Assembly: GCA_964647905.1 (NCBI GenBank)
Contig: CAZYJR010000007.1
Span: forward strand, 62,001-126,000
Reading direction: 5' to 3'
Length of the DNA: 64,000 bases
From: CAZYJR01 sp964647905
GTDB taxonomy: Bacteria > Desulfobacterota > DSM-4660 > Desulfatiglandales > HGW-15
Positions 8,931 through 17,443 of the stretch are shown one piece after another. The stretch's first letter is position 1; every line of letters starts with the position of its first letter. The notes beneath the pieces were generated by a model that worked only from the letters and a program-made list of their open reading frames with translations, searched no databases and had not been told where the DNA came from. The translations under genes were made by a program, and so were the position numbers.

Positions 8931-9427
8931 CGGATATTCAGCCCAAGGAACGCTGGGCCGAGCTGGAGCGGGAGATCCACCGCAGGTCCGGGATGCGGCC
9001 CCGTATCTATGATCCGGGCGGGGTGGGAATCACGGAGAACTCGATTTGCGGAAATCCACTGTGCGAGAAGATCCAATCCATACCAAAGGCGCAGACATTC
9101 ATCTGCGCCGTGGCGCACGAGAACCTGGCGGCCATGGCCAAGAAGAGCGGGGAGCCGGTCATCGAGGAGTGCGACGCAGGTATGGTAAAGATAGTGATTC
9201 CCATATTCTCGGGTGACCGGTTCCTGGGGGCAGCGGGCTGCTGCGGCATGATCATGGAGGGAGGAGAGGTGGACGCCTTCATGGTCAACAGATCCGCAGG
9301 GATCCCCGAGGAGGAGGTGGAAAGACTCGCCTCTCAAATCGAGACCGCCACCATGGAAGAGGCCGAAAGCCTGGCCGCCTGGATCGCAGGGCGGGTTTCC
9401 GAACTGGTGAGCCCGAGAGGGAGCTGA
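8921..9427 (+). CDS. PocR ligand-binding-domain protein
   Basis: The 168-residue soluble protein resembles a free-standing PocR sensory domain. It has a conserved early CGNPLCEKIQS, CAVAHENLAAMAKKSGEPVIEECDAGMVKIVIPI, and GAAGCCGMI. In other proteins this domain sits in front of histidine kinases or AraC regulators and binds small organic ligands. Here there is no output domain. The ATG overlaps the waaA stop (10 bp) and has a GAGGAGG site, so the two are probably co-translated. Its partner is unknown. Confidence 0.75.
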   Translation: MELTDIQPKERWAELEREIHRRSGMRPRIYDPGGVGITENSICGNPLCEKIQSIPKAQTFICAVAHENLAAMAKKSGEPVIEECDAGMVKIVIPIFSGDRFLGAAGCCGMIMEGGEVDAFMVNRSAGIPEEEVERLASQIETATMEEAESLAAWIAGRVSELVSPRGS

Positions 9428-9479
9428 TAAGGCCGGCGGGCATGTACCTGTCTCGCGCCGGATCGCTCGGCAGCCCCCC

Positions 9480-9508
9480 TTGTCAAGCCGTGGCTCCCGT
9501 CTTATATT
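9480..9508 (+). promoter_or_regulatory. Strong candidate promoter of the moxR pair
   Basis: TTGTCA (9480-9485, five of six to consensus) and TATATT (9503-9508, five of six) are separated by exactly 17 bp. Transcription would start near 9515, just ahead of the AAGGAGG site and ATG at 9533. Confidence 0.6.
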
Positions 9509-9532
9509 CAGCCGTGAAGGAGGATCAGTGAA

Positions 9533-10408
9533 ATGGAAAAGGCGACTGTCGACGGGGTGGAGCTTCAACTCGCCCAGCCGGACGAGATACCCATGCATTG
9601 GGTGGGTCGGAACGAGTTGGTCTCCCAGGTCCTGGCCGCTTGGCTGGTGATCGGAGAGGAGGACTACCCCCTCAATCCGCGGCTGATAGGGAAACCGGGG
9701 GTGGGCAAGACCACTCTTGCTTACCACGCAGGCAGGGTGCTGAACCGCCCGGTCTACTTGTTTCAGGCCACAATGGACACCCGGCCCGAGGACCTTCTCA
9801 TCACCCCGGTGATATCGGAAGCGGGCAAGATCAAGTACATGGCAAGCCCCATTGTGACGGCGATGCTCAAGGGCGGGGTGGCGGTAATAGACGAGGGCAA
9901 CCGGATGAGCGAGAAGAGCTGGGCGTCCCTGGCCCCCTTGATGGACAACAGGCGTTACGTGGAGTCAGTGGTGGCCGGGATCAAGATAAAGGCCCATGCG
10001 GACTTCCGGTTGTGTACCACCATGAACGACGATGCCAGCACTTTCGAGCTCCCGGAATACATACACTCCCGCCTGCAACCCCAGATATTCATTGATTTCC
10101 CGGAGCGGGACGAGGAGCTGATGATCCTGAGGGAGAACCTCCCCTTTTCAGACGACGAAATCCTGGATTACGTGGTTGATTTCCTGCAGGCGGCGCATTA
10201 TGCCGAGGAGCGCTACTCGGTAAGAGACGGGATCAATATCGCCCGATACGCATTGAAGCGGCTGGCCGGAGGAGGCGAGCGGGTGAGTCCGGAGATAAGG
10301 AGGGATAAGGTCCTGGAACACATGAGGGAGGCCGCGGCCATGGTGCTGGAGGAGGCCGCAGCCGGGTACTTCCAGGAGATGCTGGAAGGCTATGACGAGG
10401 AAGAATGA
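9533..10408 (+). CDS. MoxR-family AAA+ ATPase
   Basis: The 291-residue protein has an AAA+ core with Walker A GKPGVGKTT (residues 53-61), Walker B GGVAVIDEGNR (D120-E121) and a sensor-1-like CTTMNDD. The C-terminal lid is short. MoxR proteins act as chaperone ATPases, usually next to a von Willebrand A (vWA) partner that activates metalloproteins or remodels complexes. No vWA gene is nearby; the only partner is the 611-residue gene that overlaps its end by 17 bp. A dedicated promoter precedes it. Confidence 0.85.
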   Translation: MEKATVDGVELQLAQPDEIPMHWVGRNELVSQVLAAWLVIGEEDYPLNPRLIGKPGVGKTTLAYHAGRVLNRPVYLFQATMDTRPEDLLITPVISEAGKIKYMASPIVTAMLKGGVAVIDEGNRMSEKSWASLAPLMDNRRYVESVVAGIKIKAHADFRLCTTMNDDASTFELPEYIHSRLQPQIFIDFPERDEELMILRENLPFSDDEILDYVVDFLQAAHYAEERYSVRDGINIARYALKRLAGGGERVSPEIRRDKVLEHMREAAAMVLEEAAAGYFQEMLEGYDEEE

Positions 10409-12227
10409 AGCAATCGAGTGGCGGAACACCCGCTTCGTCCCCATTATCCACAACCGCGTGGAGTTCGCGGCCGAGGTCCGCCGGCAGTTCCACGAGTTCA
10501 GGCCCGACTGCATAGCAGTCGAGTACCCAGCCACACTCAGGAAACAAATACTTGAGGCCGCCGCGAGGCTGCCTTTCCTCTCCGTAGTCTACTACCCGGA
10601 AGAAGACGGGGGCCTCATATACCTCTTGGTGGAGCCGACCGACGGGCAGGTGGAGGCGATCCGCCTGGCCCGGGAGGCCGGCGTCCCGATCCATTTCGTT
10701 GATCGGGATACCGAGGGCTACCCCCTCGACCGTTCGCCGATGCCCGATCCCTATGCCGTGCGCAGGATCGGGCACTTCCTTTACTGCCAGGCCTACTTGC
10801 GCCAGTACAGGGACGAGAGCCGTTCGGGCCAGGACGACCTCCGGGAGCGCACCATGGCGTACAATCTCAGGAGGTTGGACAGGGAGGCGGGCAGGGTGCT
10901 GTTTGTAGGCGGCCTCTTCCATATGCCCGGGCTGCTTGATCACCTGGAGCGCCCTCAGACCGAGGTAATAGGCAAGAGGCGGCGTCAAGGGGTGGGGCTG
11001 GCTCACCTCCATGCCGAATCAAGCCGTGAGATCATGACCGAGATGCCCTTCCTGGCCGCCAAGTATGAGGAATACCGGGCAGGGAGGAGCCCCCGGGAAC
11101 CTGACCGGATCGAGGTGAACGCCGAGCTCCTGCGCCTGGCCCGCGGGGATTACTGGAAGAACAGCCGCGAGGAGTTGAATCGCACGCAGGTAAGGGTCCT
11201 CAACAAGTTCGCCCGGAATTACGCGCTGGTAACCGGCGGTTTGGTGCCGGATTTCTACCAGTTGGTGATCGCCGCCCGCAGTGCGGCCGACGACAACTTC
11301 GCCTACGAAGTCTGGGAAAAGGGCAGCGAGTATCCGTGGCAGACCGAGAACCCCGGCTTGCCCGTGCTGCGCCTTCAGGGCGAAGACCTCTTCCTGGACG
11401 AGCGCCGGATCCGTTTTCACCGCAGGCTGAAGAGCTTCAGGCGCAGGCTGGTGCCGGTGCCGGTGCGCAGGAGGCCCAGGGAGGAGGTGCCCGGAGAGTG
11501 GGAGAGGGAATTCTCCGGAATGAACATATGCTCGTATCCCCCCGAGGACGTTGTGGTGGAGGGGTACGGAGAGTACCTCAAGCGAAGGGCACTGGAGATC
11601 AAGACCGAGGAGAACAGCCAGGTGGTGCCTTTTACCGCGTCCATGCTGGACGGCTTGGATGTGCGCCGCACCATCCGCGACTGGCCGCTGGGCCGGAAGC
11701 TCTATGTCAAGGACGAGCGCCCGCTCAAGGGAAGAGTGGGGTCCGTGGTGGTGATATTCGATCCGGATTACCCGGACGAAGAGGGCAAGGAGTCTTTCCC
11801 GTGGCTGGTCACGTGGCTGGGAGAGCACAGCCAGGAGTCGGACATGGCCTTCTACAGCACACCGGCGGGAGAGGTCATGGAAGGCCCCGGGATCAGCCGC
11901 TGCCAGTACGGCGGATTCATGCTCACCTATCCACCGCTCCGGGTGTACGATATCTGGAAAGATCCCTTTTTCTCATCCGCCAGGAGCAAGCCCGAGCGCC
12001 TGCTCATGGCCGCCCTGGACTACAGCCTGGAAAAGAACGTGGTCTACGTGTCCGCCGATCCGCCGTCGGGCTGGTGCCGCAGCCTGGCCGCCAAGCTGGG
12101 AAAGAGGATAATTTATCTGCCCATAGGGGTCTTCTCGCCCGTGACCATAAAACGGATCCGGAATTTTCACGTCCTTGACGGGCATCACGTCAGGCGTTAC
12201 GCGGGCAGCTACCTATCTTCGTGCTGA
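10392..12227 (+). CDS. MoxR-linked protein with TraB/DUF5682-like N-terminus, function unknown
   Basis: This 611-residue soluble protein has no signal peptide or membrane span. Its first 250 residues (for example FVPIIHNRVEFAAEVRRQFH and PDCIAVEYPATLRKQILEAA) resemble the TraB/DUF5682 group: a conserved His early, then an E-Y-P motif, and later LFVGGLFHMPGLLDHLE. The rest is unrecognised; the last 200 residues include GRVGSVVVIFDPDYPDEEGKE and an ExSDMAFYSTPAGE stretch. DUF5682 proteins are known companions of MoxR/vWA systems, which fits the 17-bp overlap with moxR. It may be the substrate adaptor or effector of that ATPase. Its 3' end overlaps the convergent hdrC-like gene by 19 bp. Confidence 0.6.
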   Translation: MTRKNEAIEWRNTRFVPIIHNRVEFAAEVRRQFHEFRPDCIAVEYPATLRKQILEAAARLPFLSVVYYPEEDGGLIYLLVEPTDGQVEAIRLAREAGVPIHFVDRDTEGYPLDRSPMPDPYAVRRIGHFLYCQAYLRQYRDESRSGQDDLRERTMAYNLRRLDREAGRVLFVGGLFHMPGLLDHLERPQTEVIGKRRRQGVGLAHLHAESSREIMTEMPFLAAKYEEYRAGRSPREPDRIEVNAELLRLARGDYWKNSREELNRTQVRVLNKFARNYALVTGGLVPDFYQLVIAARSAADDNFAYEVWEKGSEYPWQTENPGLPVLRLQGEDLFLDERRIRFHRRLKSFRRRLVPVPVRRRPREEVPGEWEREFSGMNICSYPPEDVVVEGYGEYLKRRALEIKTEENSQVVPFTASMLDGLDVRRTIRDWPLGRKLYVKDERPLKGRVGSVVVIFDPDYPDEEGKESFPWLVTWLGEHSQESDMAFYSTPAGEVMEGPGISRCQYGGFMLTYPPLRVYDIWKDPFFSSARSKPERLLMAALDYSLEKNVVYVSADPPSGWCRSLAAKLGKRIIYLPIGVFSPVTIKRIRNFHVLDGHHVRRYAGSYLSSC

Positions 12228-12700
12228 GACTTCCGCGAAAAAAGCTCTCCCACCGCCTCGCACGATGTGGGGAGAGGCGGGAGGTCTATCTTTTGTCTCT
12301 TCTTGTTGTCGAAGTCGTCAAGGGGGTAGATGCGGCCGTGCGTCCTGATCAGATCCTCCTGCGCCCGGATCCCCTGGGGCGCATTACCGGCCTGGACGGC
12401 AAGGTTCTTCAATAGGGTGAAAAACTCCGTTATGGGGACCTTGTTCGGGCATCGCTCCTGGCAGGTATAGCACCCCGAGCAGAGCCACAGCTCATTTCCC
12501 GCCAAGACCTCTTCCTCGAGTCCCAGGAGCGCCATGCGGATTATCCTGATGGGATTGAACCCCGGCTCGACCTGGGCCACCGGGCAAGTGGAGGCGCAGG
12601 TCAGACATGTGAAGCAGGCGGTCATTCCCCGCCACTCCCGGTGTGCGGCCAGCCTGCCCTTGAACCCGGGCGTGATCCGGTCCAATGCGATCTTCTCCAT
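12209..12700 (-). CDS. HdrC-like [4Fe-4S] protein
   Basis: The 163-residue protein carries two cubane motifs, CFTCLTCASTCP (near residues 29-40) and CSGCYTCQERCP (near 74-85). They are spaced as in HdrC, the small iron-sulfur subunit of heterodisulfide reductases that passes electrons from HdrA to HdrB. It is the last gene of the Hdr operon, 21 bp after the tandem HdrA gene. No HdrB gene follows; the catalytic CCG partner in the operon is the HdrD-like protein at 20836-22008. Confidence 0.85.
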   Translation of the reverse strand: MEKIALDRITPGFKGRLAAHREWRGMTACFTCLTCASTCPVAQVEPGFNPIRIIRMALLGLEEEVLAGNELWLCSGCYTCQERCPNKVPITEFFTLLKNLAVQAGNAPQGIRAQEDLIRTHGRIYPLDDFDNKKRQKIDLPPLPTSCEAVGELFSRKSQHEDR

Positions 12701-12721
12701 ACAGGCCTCCTTTCCACGCTC

Positions 12722-15700
12722 TCACGCAGACGCCGCTTCTCGGTCCAATAGCCCCTCCAGGGCGCCCATGGTCTGCCGGTCCGTGTTCAACGGGATCCAT
12801 GCCGCGCCGCTCGGACACGCGGCTGCACAGATCCCGCACCCCTGGCATGCCGCGGCGATCACCCGGACGCGGTCCTCCTCCAGGTACCGGGCTTCGAAGG
12901 GGCATGCCGAGACACAGATCCCGCACCGCGCGCACAAGGTCTCGCGGACGGCTGATACGCCCCTTGAAGACAACAGGCGACCTCTTCCCGCCAGGTTTAT
13001 CGCCCGCATGGCCGCGGCCCTTGCCTGAACCGCGGATTCGGCCATGCTCCGCGGCGAATGACCCAGCCCGCAGGCAAAGATCCCCGGCCGGGCCAAGTCC
13101 ACCGGCCGCCATTTGGGGTCCATCTCCTGGAAGAATCCGTCCCGATTCAAGGCCACCCCGAGGAGCCGGGCCAACCCGGTGTTTTCCGCCGGTTGGACCC
13201 CGGTGCTCAGGACGAGCAGGCCGGCGTGTATCTCCATGGGGCGCCCCAGGACCGGGTCGGAAAAGCGCACCAGGGGGAGGCCCGCGTCCATGCTCACCTC
13301 GGGGGGGTGCTCCGGTGTGTAGTGTATGAACTGAACTCCGGCCTCCCTCAGCTCGCGGTAGCGCGACTCCATTAGGCCGTAGCTCATGAGGTCGCGGTAG
13401 AGGATGTAGATTTCCGCATCGGGCTTCATTTCCTTGATCTTGGCCGCGTTCTTGAGCGCCGCCTGGCAACAGATGCGGCTGCAGTAGGCGCGCCCCCGGG
13501 CGTCCCTTGACCCGACGCACTGGATCATGACCACCCGTTCGAGGTCCCCGGCAGCCGGCTCTCCGGCGGCCAGCTTGAGCTCGAGCTCCCCCTGGAGCAG
13601 CACCTTCTCGCTCTCCCCGTAGCAGTAGTCCGTGGTTCCGGCCTCCACCCCTCCAGTGGCGACAATCACCGCCCCGCAGCGGATGAGCTCTTGACCGCCC
13701 GGTGAGTGGACGCGTGCTGCGAAACGGCCGGCCTCCCCGCTCAGGCCCTCCAGCTCGGCCTCCAAGTGGAGTTTAATCCGCTCCTCCGAGCGCAGCCTTT
13801 GCTCCAGGTCCCGGATGAATGCGGGCGGATCGCCCCCGTCCAGCGCGTACCTGCGCCGCCTCGCCTCACCGCCGAGGGCCCCGGTCTTTTCCACCAGGTG
13901 GGCGGTCAGCCCGTTCTCCGCCAGCGCCAGTGCAGCGGTCATGCCGGCCGGACCGCCGCCCAGGACCAATACCTCGGGATGGGTGGTCACCCGCGTTCGG
14001 GCCGAAAACTCGCGCCGCTGCTGCCGGATCACCGCCGAGGCCAGGGCGGATACCGCCAGGCGGCCCTTCTCGTCCTTGTCGCCGGGGGCGAGCCCCGCCC
14101 CCCTCAGGTCCACCACCTCCACCAGGTCCTCGGGCAGGCCGCATGCCGGCCCCAGGGACCTCAAGCGCCCGGCGTAGACATGCGGTGCGCAGGCGCCGAT
14201 CACCACTCGGTTGATCCGCGTTCCGTCCAGGCCCTCTGCAGCCTCTTGGAGTCCTTGCTCCAGGCATAGGCGGTCGGCTTCGAAGAGGCGGGTCACTCCG
14301 GGAAGACCGGATACCCGTTCCCTTACCGCCCCCCATGGCAGGTCCTCCTCCTGGCCGTTGAAGCACTTGCACAGCACCACCCCGACGCGGGGTATTTCAC
14401 GGGATACATCCCTCAGTGCCCGCTTTTCCTCCCCATCGGCGCCGGGCGGAGTCCAAGCCCCGGCTGCGGCCCTGCAGGCGGCCGACTGCGCCTGCAGAAC
14501 GGTCTCGCTGATCTCCTGGAGCCCGGTGGCCGAGCCGCACCAGTATACCCCGGCCCTGCTGGTTTCCACTCTCTCCGCGCCCCCGGCATCCCCCAGGCCG
14601 AAATCATTCAGGGCCACGCCGGACGCCTCGGCCGCCTTCTCCAGCGTGGGTGAGGGGGCCTGCCCTGTGGAGAGGACCACCATGTCGTAGGGGCGCTCCT
14701 CTATGCGCCCCAGGCCCTCGTCGTAGTGCTTGATGTAGAGCTCGCCGTCCGTCCCGGGCTCCACCGAAGGGACACGGCACCTGACCAGCTCCACCCCGGC
14801 TTCCTCTGCCTGGAGCTGATAGCGGTACCCCTCCTTGCCGTAGGCCCTGAGGTCCATATAAAAAACGGTGGTCACAATGCCGGGGACCTCTTTCCGGGTC
14901 AGTACGGCCTCCTTGAGGGCGAACATGCAGCAGATCGATGAGCAGTAGTCCTGCCCCAGCCGCTTGTTACGGGAGCCCACGCACTGGATCCAGGCGATAC
15001 TCCGGGCGGGCTCCCCCGTTGAGGGCCTGAGGAGGCGTCCGCCCGTGGGCCCGGTTCCGCTCAGCAGCCTTTCGAACTCGAGCGCGGTGACCACGTCCGG
15101 GTGCTTGGAATAATTGTAGGGATCCCGGTCCCCCGGCCGGTAAAGGCCGCATCCCGCGGCGAGTATTACCGAGCTTATCTCAACGGTTTCCCCGGTGGGC
15201 AGGTCCTCCAGTGTCACCGCCCCTGTGGGGCAGGCCTGGACGCATTCGCCGCAGCGGGTGCAGTGGTCAAAGTCAATCACATACGAAAAGGGGACGTTAT
15301 GGGGGACGTCCCGGTGAACGGCCTTGGCGGTTCCCAACGCCTCGTTGAAGCCGTCGGGTATCTCCACCGGGCAGACTTCCTCGCACTTCCCGCAGCCTAT
15401 ACACCTTTCCAAATCCACCCCCCTGGGCCGGGTTTGAAGATCGGCCTCGAACGCCCCGGCCTCGCCCCTGAGGGAAACCAGGTCCGTCATGGGGAGGATG
15501 CGGATGTTTTCGTGGAACAGCCCCTTGCGCATGCAGTACTCTGAAGCCGCGTCCCTTTCCCAGGCAGGAAGCATTCGGCAGAGGCCGCAGTGATTGTTTG
15601 GAAACTGGTTATCGAGCCTTGAGAGGATTCCGCCCAGCGCCCCGGACGATTCGATGAGCACGACCCCGCAGCCCAGCTCGGCAAGCTCGATGGCCGCTTT

Positions 15701-15757
15701 GATACCGCCTATGCCGGCGCCAACTACCAGGATCGTTCCCGGATTCTTCTCAGCCAT
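12722..15757 (-). CDS. Tandem HdrA-like flavin/iron-sulfur protein
   Basis: The 1011-residue protein consists of two HdrA-like modules. Module 1 has an FAD fold (VVGAGIGGIKAA, residues 11-22), a Cys segment CGLC (57-60), ferredoxin motifs CIGCGKCEEVCP (119-130) and CTRCGECVQACP (166-177). A linker starting VVLCKCFNG (460-468) resembles a second HdrA N-terminus. Module 2 has another FAD fold (VLGGGPAGMTAA, 598-609) and C-terminal ferredoxins CARCGICVSACP (942-953) and CQGCGICAAACP (971-982). HdrA is the flavin bifurcation site in Hdr complexes. An upstream frame extension exists, but the ATG at 15757 has AAGGAG and begins at the flavin fold. Confidence 0.85.
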   Translation of the reverse strand: MAEKNPGTILVVGAGIGGIKAAIELAELGCGVVLIESSGALGGILSRLDNQFPNNHCGLCRMLPAWERDAASEYCMRKGLFHENIRILPMTDLVSLRGEAGAFEADLQTRPRGVDLERCIGCGKCEEVCPVEIPDGFNEALGTAKAVHRDVPHNVPFSYVIDFDHCTRCGECVQACPTGAVTLEDLPTGETVEISSVILAAGCGLYRPGDRDPYNYSKHPDVVTALEFERLLSGTGPTGGRLLRPSTGEPARSIAWIQCVGSRNKRLGQDYCSSICCMFALKEAVLTRKEVPGIVTTVFYMDLRAYGKEGYRYQLQAEEAGVELVRCRVPSVEPGTDGELYIKHYDEGLGRIEERPYDMVVLSTGQAPSPTLEKAAEASGVALNDFGLGDAGGAERVETSRAGVYWCGSATGLQEISETVLQAQSAACRAAAGAWTPPGADGEEKRALRDVSREIPRVGVVLCKCFNGQEEDLPWGAVRERVSGLPGVTRLFEADRLCLEQGLQEAAEGLDGTRINRVVIGACAPHVYAGRLRSLGPACGLPEDLVEVVDLRGAGLAPGDKDEKGRLAVSALASAVIRQQRREFSARTRVTTHPEVLVLGGGPAGMTAALALAENGLTAHLVEKTGALGGEARRRRYALDGGDPPAFIRDLEQRLRSEERIKLHLEAELEGLSGEAGRFAARVHSPGGQELIRCGAVIVATGGVEAGTTDYCYGESEKVLLQGELELKLAAGEPAAGDLERVVMIQCVGSRDARGRAYCSRICCQAALKNAAKIKEMKPDAEIYILYRDLMSYGLMESRYRELREAGVQFIHYTPEHPPEVSMDAGLPLVRFSDPVLGRPMEIHAGLLVLSTGVQPAENTGLARLLGVALNRDGFFQEMDPKWRPVDLARPGIFACGLGHSPRSMAESAVQARAAAMRAINLAGRGRLLSSRGVSAVRETLCARCGICVSACPFEARYLEEDRVRVIAAACQGCGICAAACPSGAAWIPLNTDRQTMGALEGLLDREAASA

Positions 15758-15773
15758 GTGGAAACTCCTTGCT

Positions 15774-16901
15774 CTACTCCCCGCCCAGCTCCAGGAACTC
15801 CTGATCCTCGAACACGGAGAGCGGGAGGGGGTCATCCACGCTGCGCCCGGGCTCATACCCGAACCGCTTCTGGGCGCGGCCGGCGGCAGTGCGGAAGAGC
15901 TCCATTACAGGGAGGTCCATGGGGCAGGCGGTTGAGCACTGGCCGCAGCCCACGCAGAGGGTGCTCATGTGGAGCATCCGGGTGAGGTGAAAGAACACGG
16001 TGTCCGTGGGCAGCCAGACCTGCCCCCTCCGCTCGGCCCACCTCAGGTACTGCTCGGGATCGTGCCTGAAAGTGTCGGTCAGGAAGACGCACTCCCGGCA
16101 GTAGCAGACAGGGCACGCCGCCCGGCAGTTGTAACAGTTGATGCAGGTCTTCATCGTGTCCCTGAGGGCGGCAAAAGAGCTCACCTTGTCCGTGTATTCG
16201 GCCGTCATGGCGTCCCGAGCCGCTGTGCGCTCCTTGATCAGGGACTCGAGAGCCCGAGTCCTCTCGTCCGGCGGCTCGGCGGGCTCGAGATCCAATATCT
16301 CCAGGGCCTTCCCGCCTTTGTCCGTCTGGGCGCAAACGAGAATTTCGTTTTCCGGGTCCAGCCCCAGGAGTTGGATCCCCAAGTCCGATCCGGGGTGCAC
16401 CGGAAACTCGCACACCCTGCATGCCTCCAGCAAGCGAAGTTCGCCGTCCCCGGCTGATGCGCGGCGGTGAAACTCCAGCCCGGCCTCTTCCCCGTGCTCC
16501 CGTGCCAGAGACAGGAAGTCACCGGTCTCCAGCCGGCCGGTACAGTCCGGAACCATTGCCAGGACCGGGTCCAGGGTCGCCTGCTTTAACTTTACCAGTT
16601 CCAGATAGGCCCTGTAGTCGCATGGCCGCAGAAAGGCAGCCACGGTGCAGCCGGGGTCTCTGAAAGTCAGCGAGGCAAGGAGGCGTGCCGCGCTCGCTGG
16701 GGTGACCGGAGCCAGGGGGTCGACCTGATCGAGCTTTGCCGGATCCCTTACCAGCGCCGGCATGACCATTTCCCCGTCCGGCTGGCGTACAGGCACGAAA
16801 ACGGCCTGGGCCGCGCCCTTTTCCAGGAGGCTGGAGAAGAGTTCCTTGAACGCCTGGTTTACGGCACCGTTTTCGACTTTCAGCCTCGCGCAGTCGGCCA
16901 T
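15774..16901 (-). CDS. FrhB/FdhB-like iron-sulfur subunit of the Hdr operon
   Basis: The 375-residue protein has an N-terminal region similar to coenzyme F420 hydrogenase/formate dehydrogenase beta subunits (AAFLRPCDYRAYLELVKLKQ, near residues 88-107). It continues to two iron-sulfur regions, CINCYNCRAACPVCYCREC (253-271) and CVGCGQCSTACP (316-327). It probably feeds electrons from formate, ferredoxin or NAD(P)H into the adjoining HdrA. Its stop lies 16 bp before the tandem HdrA start and it follows the mvhD-like gene, suggesting one complex. The exact electron donor is unknown. Confidence 0.75.
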   Translation of the reverse strand: MADCARLKVENGAVNQAFKELFSSLLEKGAAQAVFVPVRQPDGEMVMPALVRDPAKLDQVDPLAPVTPASAARLLASLTFRDPGCTVAAFLRPCDYRAYLELVKLKQATLDPVLAMVPDCTGRLETGDFLSLAREHGEEAGLEFHRRASAGDGELRLLEACRVCEFPVHPGSDLGIQLLGLDPENEILVCAQTDKGGKALEILDLEPAEPPDERTRALESLIKERTAARDAMTAEYTDKVSSFAALRDTMKTCINCYNCRAACPVCYCRECVFLTDTFRHDPEQYLRWAERRGQVWLPTDTVFFHLTRMLHMSTLCVGCGQCSTACPMDLPVMELFRTAAGRAQKRFGYEPGRSVDDPLPLSVFEDQEFLELGGE

Positions 16902-16927
16902 AGCTTGAAAATCCTCCCTGACAGACG

Positions 16928-16946
16928 CCCACGCCCGAGGCGTGGG
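16928..16946. repeat. Intercistronic GC hairpin
   Basis: Perfect 8-bp stem CCCACGCC / GGCGTGGG with a CGA triloop, in the 81-bp gap between the mvhD-like gene and the FrhB-like gene. No T-tract follows on the minus strand, so it is more likely an RNA-stability or attenuation element than a terminator. Confidence 0.6.
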
Positions 16947-16982
16947 GTTGAAATGCGTTTAGACTCCCGGGGGGGCGAGAAC

Positions 16983-17405
16983 TCAGGCGATGTTTTCCAT
17001 CCGAAGCTCCGTCGGGCCCAGCTCTCTGACCTTTTCCGTCATCTCCCTGATGGTCTCGGCAAACAGGTTGCCCTCGCTCGCCCCTATCCACCTCAGCTGG
17101 AGCCTGTCTTCCTCAAGCCCGTATTGGCTCAGTATCTCCTTCAAGAGGGCCACCCTTCGCCTGGCCTTGTAGTTGCCGTTTATGTAATGACAGTCGCCGG
17201 GGTGGCACCCGCCGATTAGCACGCCGTCCGCCCCCTCGAAAAAAGCCTTCAGCACGTACTTCGTATCCACCATGCCGCTGCACATCATTCGGACCAGGCG
17301 GACGTTCGGTGGGTACTTGTACCTTGATGTGCCCGCCAGGTCGGCCGCGGTGAAAGTGCACCAGTTGCACACGAAGGCAACGATCACAGGTTCTTGTCCG
17401 CTCAT
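16983..17405 (-). CDS. mvhD: MvhD-like [2Fe-2S] electron-transfer protein
   Basis: The 140-residue protein matches the MvhD/hydrogenase-iron-sulfur family. It has CNWCTFTAADLAG near the start, VRLVRMMCSGMVD, and GGCHPGDCHYINGNY, giving five conserved cysteines. MvhD links a hydrogenase or formate dehydrogenase to HdrA. Upstream in-frame codons exist, but the ATG at 17405 starts at the conserved EPVIVAFVCNWC strand. Between the HdrA-GltD and FrhB-like genes it is the obvious connector of the complex. Confidence 0.9.
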   Translation of the reverse strand: MSGQEPVIVAFVCNWCTFTAADLAGTSRYKYPPNVRLVRMMCSGMVDTKYVLKAFFEGADGVLIGGCHPGDCHYINGNYKARRRVALLKEILSQYGLEEDRLQLRWIGASEGNLFAETIREMTEKVRELGPTELRMENIA

Positions 17406-17443
17406 CTCGCCGTCCTCCTCGGATTCGCTTCGCCTTGCCCCAC

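Noticed and set aside
12685..13329. Long plus-strand open frame opposite the tandem HdrA
   Set aside because: Pro/Arg/Ser-rich shadow of the GC-rich Hdr gene on the other strand; no family features.
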